Part shown: positions 57,801 through 64,000 of the stretch, piece by piece
Position numbering within the stretch: position 1 is the first letter of the stretch
Layout of the letters: each line of letters begins with the position of its first letter
Assembly (NCBI GenBank): GCA_038503035.1
Contig: JAVSML010024360.1
Coordinates: 382,806-446,805, forward strand
Reading direction: 5' to 3'
DNA from: Crocodylus rhombifer
Lineage: Eukaryota; Chordata; Crocodylia; Crocodylidae
Length of the DNA stretch: 64,000 nt
Made by a program: the position numbers and the translations under genes
The notes under the pieces: generated by a model
What the model was told of the DNA's origin: nothing
What the model saw: only the letters and a program-made list of their open reading frames with translations
The model's database searches: none

Positions 57801-57865
57801 CCTGTTCTGAGACTCCTTACAGAGATATTTTTGCTGCATTTTATGCCAGATACTTCTTAAAGTGA
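48541..57865 (+). CDS. COX18: COX18, mitochondrial inner-membrane insertase (Oxa1/YidC family)
   Basis: Joined exons: 48541-48888, 49547-49647, 50659-50822, 52686-52798, 55950-56057, 57695-57865. The product is 334 residues (human COX18 is about 333) with GT-AG borders throughout and no frame break. COX18 belongs to the Oxa1/YidC/Alb3 family and pushes the C-terminal domain of COX2 across the inner mitochondrial membrane during complex IV assembly. Visible parts are an Arg/Ala/Gly-rich N-terminus typical of a mitochondrial presequence, a first membrane segment near 86-110 (after GLPWWGS), a matrix loop with [16 protein letters not shown], and further membrane segments near 174-194, 226-242, 263-279 and 279-300. 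The tail is basic and soluble. The gene lies 7.7 kb downstream of the ANKRD17 stop on the same strand, as in human. The ATG at 48541 gives the family-like length; the in-frame ATG at 48610 is the alternative. Confidence 0.96.
48557..48565. promoter_or_regulatory. COX18: GABPA/NRF2 (ETS) site CACTTCCGG
   Basis: The reverse complement CCGGAAGTG is a strong GABPA motif. It lies 16 bases downstream of the first ATG, where such sites usually mark the region of transcription starts. This bears on which ATG is used. Confidence 0.55.
48889..49546. other. COX18 intron 1
   Basis: GC-rich at first, then ordinary intron. No repeat recognised. Confidence 0.5.
49547..49647 (+). CDS. COX18: COX18 exon 2: matrix loop
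   Basis: The acceptor is cctag ending at 49546 and the donor is gtaag at 49648. It encodes residues 117-149 plus two bases of Arg150. The sequence begins [20 protein letters not shown], the charged helical loop after the first membrane segment in Oxa1-type proteins. Confidence 0.93.
49648..50658. other. COX18 intron 2
   Basis: Ordinary AT-rich intron. A slightly GC-rich patch lies at 50050-50280 with no clear transposon ends. Confidence 0.5.
50659..50822 (+). CDS. COX18: COX18 exon 3: loop and second membrane segment
   Basis: The acceptor is atcag ending at 50658 and the donor is gtgat at 50823. It encodes residues 151-204. [15 protein letters not shown] is a family hallmark, followed by the hydrophobic [18 protein letters not shown]. 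An upstream AG at 50635-50636 would not keep the frame, so 50659 is chosen. Confidence 0.93.
50940..51695 (-). mobile_element. hAT-type element ('gtgcaccgat' family), minus strand
   Basis: The right edge, read backwards, matches the left end of the copies at 9412 and 13816 (ggatcggcatcaatataaag, then a stretch like ttggctgataaatggc). The GC-rich body is of the same kind (ggatctgcacaggctggagc). It lies in COX18 intron 3. Exact ends and target duplication are not resolved. Confidence 0.7.
51740..52685. other. COX18 intron 3, remainder
   Basis: AT-rich with nothing recognisable. Confidence 0.5.
52686..52798 (+). CDS. COX18: COX18 exon 4: third membrane segment
   Basis: The acceptor is cacag (52681-52685) and the donor is gtatg at 52799. 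It encodes residues 206-242. [19 protein letters not shown] is the conserved intermembrane-space loop leading into the hydrophobic [12 protein letters not shown]. Confidence 0.93.
53276..53633. mobile_element. hAT-type MITE in COX18 intron 4
   Basis: The ends are caagtggtgcccaaa and gactgagtacccctg. The flanks ttctgaag (53268-53275) and ttttaaag (53634-53641) match at 6 of 8, with transitions only. It is non-coding. Confidence 0.7.
54060..54895. repeat. GC-rich minisatellite-like block with inverted centre
   Basis: A degenerate unit of roughly 60 bases recurs, built on catggtgcacccctgtggct, then gggagccc, then atcagctg, then ctcccagctgcagg. Around 54640 the order inverts: caataaggtgtgatggg (about 54615) and its inverse ccctatcacaccttattg (about 54685) flank the centre. 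It may be a foldback transposon built from tandem units. Confidence 0.6.
54896..55949. other. COX18 intron 4, remainder
   Basis: AT-rich with nothing recognisable. Confidence 0.5.
55950..56057 (+). CDS. COX18: COX18 exon 5: fourth membrane segment
   Basis: The acceptor is cctcag ending at 55949 and the donor is gtaag at 56058. It encodes residues 243-278 (36 codons, phase 0-0). [18 protein letters not shown] is the membrane segment. A hAT-type MITE begins 30 bases past the donor. Confidence 0.93.
56088..56409. mobile_element. hAT-type MITE (TAGGCCTGTGC family), perfect 8-bp target duplication
   Basis: The flanks repeat gtgtattg exactly (56080-56087 and 56410-56417). The ends are taggggtgtgcgaagc and ttcggccacgcta, inverted. 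The inner sequence shows the gattcaaatcactgtcc-type motif (near 56165). It starts 30 bases after the COX18 exon 5 donor. Confidence 0.88.
56775..57490 (-). mobile_element. CR1 LINE fragment in COX18 intron 5, minus strand
   Basis: It starts aatcatagaatcagaaaatt, the reversed 3' end. On the minus strand a reverse-transcriptase C-terminal frame is still open at 57135-56860 ([43 protein letters not shown]). Further CR1 sequence continues to about 57490. Confidence 0.85.
57695..57865 (+). CDS. COX18: COX18 exon 6: last membrane segment, tail and stop
   Basis: The acceptor is tacag ending at 57694 and the stop TGA is at 57863-57865. It encodes residues 279-334. [20 protein letters not shown] is the last membrane segment, followed by a basic tail ending [18 protein letters not shown]. 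Confidence 0.94.
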   Translation, partial: SMALYWLSSSFMGLLHNLLLRSPTVRQLCHIPKTKSCSETPYRDIFAAFYARYFLK

Positions 57866-58145
57866 TTCATTTTGTCCTGTTGGAAGAACTACTTCATAAA
57901 AGCAACAAGGGTCATTGAGAAGTGATAAAGTTCTGAAATGTATATTTAATTTTATACTGCTGCCTTTAGAATTGTGTTTATGTTCCTAACCAAGTACTGG
58001 TTGTCTGATTCCATGAGAAATGCACTGGATATTCTTGATTGCTAGGCAGGCTAGATTTTGTTTCAAGGATGGTGTTTTGTAAGTGTGTAAGCAAGATGGG
58101 ATGAAGAAGGATGTTAAATAAAACTGGATGATGGAACTCTTCTAT
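57866..58145 (+). other. COX18: COX18 3'UTR with poly(A) signal
   Basis: This is a short AT-rich 3'UTR. The AATAAA at 58117-58122 (gttaaataaaactgg) is the first strong signal after the stop, so cleavage near 58140 is expected. Confidence 0.6.
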
Positions 58146-61110
58146 TTTACAACTAAACTGACTAAACTGATTTTGCCTATAGTTACCTATATTTTGCACA
58201 TAGTTGTTTAGGGAACAACATGAATATTTTTTTGAAGACTATATACCACAGTGGGTTGTAATTGCAAAGATGTTCCTCTCTCCGGATTCTGTAGTGATCA
58301 TGTAGTCAGTCAGTTGGCCTTCAAATAACCCATGTTGTGGTCCTAGTGACAATTATGATGGAAGCTTTTTTTTGTGAAACTACATGCTGAACTAATTGCC
58401 TCTTTGTTGGCACTGTCAATGAACTCATCTGAAATAAGATCAGAACCTAAGGGTTTAAGCAGTGGGGAGACAGTTTCACTGCCACCATTCACAGGGTTTT
58501 TGGCTCTGATGTTCACCTCTTGTGTAACAAGACTGGGCAAGTCACTTCAGCTCTTCATGTTGCAGTTTCTCAAGTATAAAATAGGGGATAATTAATTATA
58601 CTTTCTATCAGTGTTCTGTGTGAAACATAAATATAATTGTTCTGGAATCAGTCACAGGATTTAAATTCAGGAGGTTCTCAATTGTATGAAATGGGTGTAA
58701 TATCCATTAAGAAACTAATTAGTAGAATGTAACATTAAGTTGATTATGTTAAAAGAAAACAAGGAAGAGTGACTATGGGAACCAAGGCAAATAGCTAGAT
58801 ATATATGCAACACCAAATGCCAGTGATGTCACAGTTATTCATTGCACATGTTGAAAGATAAATGGGTGCAAAAATACAACCAGCAATTGCGAAATAGGCA
58901 AGAAAGTGTTATTTGGTAGCATGCTTAATGACAGCTTGTCATATGCAACAGGAACACCCCCCTTCCTCCTGCCATTGCATATGCGGTGCTCACAGTTGGG
59001 AAATGAGGCCTGGAAAGTTACCAGATTCTTCAAAGGAAACTAGAACAACAGACCAACTGGAATCCAACAGTAGGACTAATGATCTGAAACCATATGTCAA
59101 AACTTATATTTCTAAATAAATCTGGAATATGAATTGCAAATAGGGTACTAAGAACAAACCTATTAAAGTCCCACACTAGGAGTATAGAATGGGTGTGTAT
59201 ATAAGTGTTTAAAACTAAACACTAATTCAGCTTCTTCCTGACAGGTTTCTGAATTTATAAATCATTCATTATTGCAGAATATTGCCTTAGTATATTTGTG
59301 TCTTGTTACAGTGAATATTAGAGGGTTAAATTCTTTCAGGTAAAGTCTGCTATAGGTCTCCTTCTTATCTCTCATCTCCAAAAAATACCAGATCTTTATT
59401 TTTTAAAGTAGTTTTTATAATAGTCACGCTTGGATGCCATCCTCTTTTTTTTTGCCTTTCCTGGCCATTATTTCCCCTGTCAGTCCTTTCTGTTTGAACT
59501 AATCTCCTTGTGGTAAGAGGATGTTTTTTGATGTCAGTATTGACTATCAATCCTAGATGGAGAGGACTTTATTTATAAATAAAATAAGAACAACTTATTA
59601 TTAATGCAACTTGTGTTCAGGTCAATTGAAGGGGTCTCTGAATTCACTGGGAATTAGATTAGACCTTGACTAGTATGTCACAACTGCTGAAACCAGAGTA
59701 GGAAACAAGATCTAGCTTAAATGACCTGTTCTCCCAATGTTTGCTTTAGCATTGGGACAGATTTTTTTGCGTATTGTATGTCTTTTAGAGGTAAGTGCTG
59801 TATTTGACCCATTCAACTCTGTTAAAAAAGCAGAGAATAGAGAGGAGAAACAATGTGATTGCCCCACACATTAGCCATGACAGAGAGAAGCTGGGCTTTT
59901 TGGAGGTTTTCCCTGCTTCTCTGACAAAAGAATTGCATTCATTTCTCTGCCAGTTGGCTAAAATACCTCCTGCTACTTGGAGCTGTGGAAAAGATTTGTC
60001 TCAGATTTGACAAGAAAATAATACGTAGAAGATTTTTTTTCCAAACATTTTGTTTAAAACTAAAAGTTTATAATTGTCACTCTTGGATTTACTTATCACC
60101 ACTCCCATACACCAAGGTATATAATAGCATATATGTACTCACCAGAGCAGTAAGAGTAACACATCCCTGTATTTTCCAAAAACACTGAAAGATTTGACAA
60201 ACAATATTTTCTCTTTAAAACTAAGATAGATTTAATACATCCATGAGAAGTGCTAGACAGGCAGCTTTGCAGACCTGAAATTCTGTATCCTGCCTGTACA
60301 GTGCATGGCTAAGGGGTGCTACTTCCTCGCTTATGAAATAAATAGGCCATCGGTTGCAGAATAAAAGTTCACTGTGCTGCCTTCTAGATTGGTATTTTTA
60401 AAGGGATTCTCACCTACTGACTGTACAGATAGCAGTCAACCTTCACAACACTCCTATGAGAGAGAAGCAAGAGAAAGGCAAGACCAAAATTTAAGAAACT
60501 GCCTACTAATTTAGGTGCTTGTTGTGAAGTGCTTCTGAAGCCTTTTAATTTTTTTTTTTAAATCTGTGCTGAGGCCTGCTTCTCTGAGGGTGCATCTGTA
60601 CAAGACTACAGGGCATCTACAGTAGAAATGGACCTCTAGATTGCTGGGTCTAGTTTATCATTTACTCCCCTGCCTAGGGCAACAGTATTCCTGTCCATCC
60701 AGTATATAACTTTAAGAGACTGCTTTCCTTCTCTGCCTCCTGTGGAGCATGATGCAGTATGGAGATAGATGTATATGTAAACCTTTCTTTTTTTGTGGAG
60801 GCCCCAGACAGGAGCAACTCTTTGAGTTGGAAAACCTGAATTCTATTCCTAAGTCACTGACTGTGGCAAAGTCACTCAATCTCCATTTATTTCAGTTACT
60901 TCAACAATCCATTGCATCAAGAAATACTCAACTTTGCAAAGTGCTTGAAGATCTGTGGTATGAGGATCTCTATTTAAGCAAAATATTGTGTGTATTACTT
61001 CGTATTACTACTTTTGTCCTTGTTTCTTGTATTTTATGATACTGAAAGACTTTCCAAGGCAAAGCCTTATACCCATCTTTCTCTTGCATGAGTTTCAGGG
61101 GAAGTAAGGA
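58146..61110. other. Intergenic downstream of COX18, no gene seen
   Basis: AT-rich sequence with only short open frames and no recognisable coding similarity or clear transposon. Confidence 0.5.
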
Positions 61111-61113
61111 ATC

Positions 61114-61172
61114 AGGGGGCTGGACTCGATGATCTCCCGAGGTCCCTTCCAGCCCTGATGTCTATGAAATTT
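61114..61172 (+). mobile_element. CR1 LINE 3' tail
   Basis: ggctggactcgatgatctcc, then gaggtcccttccagccctga and a tctatgaaat tail. It looks young because it matches the CR1 end motif so well. Confidence 0.85.
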
Positions 61173-62358
61173 AAAAGTAATAGAATTTATGTTAAATTAA
61201 GCAAGTTCTTACATTCTCTAAAGAAGAAAAGGAAACATTATGGTGTACTGCCTGAAGGTGGCGCCTGTGTATAAAAGTATTTCTACACATTTATATCAGT
61301 ACAGAGTCAGCTGCAGTGCTGCCAATGTTTCTGGCTGTACTGTGGACAGTTGATGTTTCAGCATTAAGGGATACAAGCAATGACCAATATTTCTCTTTGC
61401 CCTTTTTCTTCTCTTCCCTTAAAAGAATGCATCTCTGTTACATTTGCACATCTGAACACTGGAAGTAGGAAGTACTTTTGTGGCAGTTGCATTACTATGG
61501 CAGAGCAAGTTGGAGTCAGTTGGCATCTGTCAAGCAAGGCTAAAAGAGCATAGGATCACTGATTATTTACTTGTATGACTGTATCATACAGGAAAGATAA
61601 TGTCTTATGAAGACTAGAAATGACATTCCTTTGAACCACAGGAAAAAGGAAAAACCACACATTCAGGAGGAGGTGAGTACCTTCTGCAGGAAGGGAAGCT
61701 AGAGACCCAAAATCATTGTCAGAACTCTTGCCTTTTCAGCAGGAAGATCTGTGGAGAACTTGTGGTGTAACCCCAGGCTGATATAACTTTTGAGGATGAT
61801 ACTGGGAAGAGAATTCTATTTACTGTTAAGGTTCAATTAAGTTTGCCTTATGCTTACATATTTGCCATGAAGATAGAGTTCTAAGTCCTAAACAGGTAAA
61901 TCATTTGTATGACTGGTTGAAAAGGTATTTGAAAAGTAGTGTCATTTTATTGCTATTGGGAAAAGAGCATTTATTTACTATATTTACTTGAATCTTCAAT
62001 AAGGTATGTTCGCCCATCAGCAAGGGGGGAAGGCCTTTGTCTCTGATTTGTGTACCCGGGGGGCGGGGGAGCAGTAGCTACTTTGGCTCTGGTTCTAGCT
62101 TGAGGCCAGTCAGAGCCACAGGAGGTGCCTCCCCCCAGCTTTACTGTCAGGTGCAGCTTGGCTGCACCTTAGGCCGTGTTTACTTCTGGGCACAAGAGCA
62201 CATAGAAACTCTCTCCTGCTGGCCAGTTAGTATGGGTGAAACTTCTGCATGGCCCAGCAATGGCTGTGCTTTCCTGTACCGTGTTCCAGGAGAGTATGGA
62301 GCCCCAGTAGCATCTTACAGTACGGGGGGGAAGAGGCAGAGAGCATGGAGGGGAGAGG
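61173..62358. other. Intergenic, no feature seen
   Basis: AT-rich to about 62000, then a GC-rich patch at 62040-62350 without identifiable ends. Confidence 0.45.
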
Positions 62359-62834
62359 GTCTAGCTCAGGCTTGTCCAACATACAGCCTGTGGGCCACCA
62401 TGCGGCCCTCCAAGCCATTTTATCTAGCCTGTGATGCAGCTGCCACTGCGGAGCACGGAGCCACAGTGGCAGCGAGGCAGGCAGGGCTGGCCCACAGGCC
62501 CCAGCCCACAGCGAGGGAAGGGAAGCTGCTTATACCCGTGGGGCTGGGCTCATCAGTGAGCCGGGTCCTGCCCCTGCTGCCCCATGGACTGTGCGGCGTG
62601 GGGCTGCCCCAGCCGCACCTAATTAGACAAGCTGGGGACAGCACGTGCAGCTTCTTGTCTGGCTCTGCCCCTTGCCTCCAGCGCATAGCTGGGGGAGCTG
62701 CAGCGTGGCCCGCGCCCTGCCTGCATGTGTGGTAGACGGAGGCATGAGGTAAGTTCCTGCGCGGAGCTGGGGGTGCCTCTTCCATATCTCTGCAGTATAT
62801 GCCTACAATTTCTATTTAATTAACCACAATGACC

Positions 62835-63300
62835 ATGATCAAGTTAGTAAAGGATCTCAAGGATAGGTTAGTCCAGGGCTGTTCAGATCTGGTGAGGCTG
62901 TAGGCCCCAGATAACACCAGCATGTGTTGCACAGGCTGCATGGTGTGGGGGTGGGCCCCTAGGACCCCCTCACTGCATGGGCTGCTCCAGCAGCATGCAG
63001 AACCCCATCCTCAGCCATGCAGGGTGCATTTGCAGGACATGGACCACTCTTCCCCACCCCACAGGCCTTTCTCCCTTGTATAGCAGTGGGAAAGGTGCCT
63101 GCCCAGGCCCATGCCCTATATAGTAACTGCTTGCAGATCCTATGTAGACTGTGGGCAACATCCTGGCCCCTACGTGGGGTCTGCAAGCAGTTAATATATA
63201 GGGCGTGGGCCAGCAGGTAGTCAGCTGGGCAGCTCTAATCTAGTCCAACCCCCTGCACAGAAAAATGATGTCCTGTTCCTAATCCTTACCAAACATACAT
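62835..63300 (-). mobile_element. CR1 LINE 3' fragment, minus strand, split
   Basis: The two parts (aaggatctcaaggataggtt and ctagtccaaccccctgcac) are adjacent pieces of the CR1 3' end separated by a hAT element. The outer hAT at 62367 surrounds both. Confidence 0.65.
62874..63237. mobile_element. hAT-type MITE inside the CR1 fragment
   Basis: The ends are cagggctgttcagatctgg and gctgggcagctcta, inverted. The flanks ggttagtc and atctagtc match at 5 of 8. The interior holds inverted blocks such as gcatgcagaacc and gtgcatttgcagg. Confidence 0.65.
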
Positions 63301-63508
63301 ACTTTCTGAAAACCACAACATCCCTAGGCACATTTCCAAACCCATTTCATTGCAACTTCCTGCAATTTCATTGGTGTAAAGGTCACGTGACATCACTTTC
63401 TGATGTGATACCACTTCCTGTGAGGTCTTTGAATGTGGCCCACTGGGTGATTAAAAAGTTCGTGATTTGACCCCAAATTCAAAAAGGTTGGACACCCCTG
63501 GTCTAGCT

Positions 63509-64000
63509 GCTTGACCTGCCTCCAGCCACTAGTTTCCCTGCTGTAGCAGTGAGAAATGAAAATTCAAGACAGCCCTCTGATAATTAGATTCTGTACCTAG
63601 AAAATGATAGCATTTATGTTTATATAGAATCTAATTATTGGGAAGGTAGTCTTAAATTCAGGGTCACCTTAGATGCAGATAAATTGTTTATTTGATTTAT
63701 AGTCCCAGAGGAAAATATAACTCCCATAAGCAGGTGTTGGCTAGCTTTTAAGCCTATAAATTTGCCCAAACTGGAAGTCAGTAGTGTTCTTACATATTCA
63801 AAGTATAAAGAATTGAGCAAACAATTTGTAATTACGTGTTTCTCAGGTCAGTTTTTGACAAATACAGAAGCACTGAAAAACTGCAATATTTCTGTGTAAG
63901 TTTGAAAAGAGGTATTATCCTCTGCAATATGTTGACCCCAGCTATAACCAAGGAGTCCTATCCACATTTCTCATTTTTAGACAGAGTTATTATAAGGACA
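63509..64000. other. Intergenic, no feature seen
   Basis: AT-rich to the end of the window with no gene or clear repeat. Confidence 0.5.

Larger units (their letters stand above)
62367..63500. mobile_element. hAT-type element with perfect 8-bp target duplication, hosting further insertions
   Basis: The flanks repeat gtctagct exactly (62359-62366 and 63501-63508). The ends are caggcttgtccaac and ggttggacacccctg, inverted. A reversed CR1 3' piece (62835-62873 and 63246-63300) lies inside and is itself split by a smaller hAT element. Confidence 0.88.

Noticed and set aside
62037..62735. A 232-codon frame on the + strand
   Set aside because: It runs across the left end and target duplication of the hAT element at 62367, so it cannot be an old gene. 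It has no recognisable domain.
1..64000. ANKHD1 as the identity of the first gene
   Set aside because: The paralogue shares the ankyrin and KH parts, but the tail sequence and C-terminus (ending [11 protein letters not shown]) and the COX18 neighbour point to ANKRD17.
1..64000. A prokaryote-type system, CRISPR array or operon
   Set aside because: There are spliced genes, LINEs and hAT elements and no spaced short repeats. The window is plainly vertebrate.

Overview
The window is vertebrate nuclear DNA. It has two multi-exon genes on the + strand with GT-AG introns, a CpG-island promoter, poly(A) signals, and introns packed with transposable elements. The repeats are mostly CR1 LINEs with the sauropsid-type 3' tail (a 'ggctggactcgatgatct' motif followed by repeats of about 'tctatgaaat'), hAT-type DNA transposons and their short non-autonomous derivatives with 8-bp target-site duplications (TSDs), and Penelope-like elements with a GIY-YIG endonuclease. 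This mix suggests a non-avian sauropsid, most likely a crocodilian and less likely a turtle. The species call is inference.

Layout. Positions 586-40828 hold the last 15 coding exons of ANKRD17 (the 5' part of the gene lies outside the window). They encode the end of the ankyrin-repeat array, a basic coiled-coil linker, a Ser-rich acidic stretch, one KH domain, and a long Ser/Thr/Pro-rich tail ending at a TGA at 40826-40828. All 15 exons join in frame with no stop, giving the C-terminal 1395 residues. A 3'UTR of about 2.3 kb follows, probably ending after the AATAAA at 43088. After about 5.4 kb of intergenic DNA comes a GC-rich promoter (NRF1-, GABPA/ETS-, YY1- and CCAAT-type sites) and COX18, with six exons from 48541 to 57865 encoding 334 residues. 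Positions 58130-64000 are intergenic and contain repeats only. The ANKRD17-COX18 head-to-tail order is the one known from the human locus (4q13.3).

The two genes are not functionally coupled by anything visible. ANKRD17 is a large cytoplasmic/nuclear ankyrin-KH scaffold. COX18 is an inner-mitochondrial-membrane insertase for COX2.

Mobile DNA. Intron 1 of the ANKRD17 fragment carries a perfect-TSD hAT MITE, a truncated Penelope-like element, and a dead autonomous hAT transposase that is itself split by a second MITE with a perfect TSD. Other introns carry foldback-type hAT elements (8.5, 9.4, 13.8, 34.6 and 50.9 kb), nested CR1s and palindromic Penelope ends. The region past COX18 holds a three-level nest (hAT inside CR1 inside hAT) at 62.4-63.5 kb.

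I found no CRISPR array, operon, tRNA or rRNA gene, and no convincing novel gene system. The most interesting material is the set of nested, precisely delimited hAT families and the question of which COX18 start codon is used.
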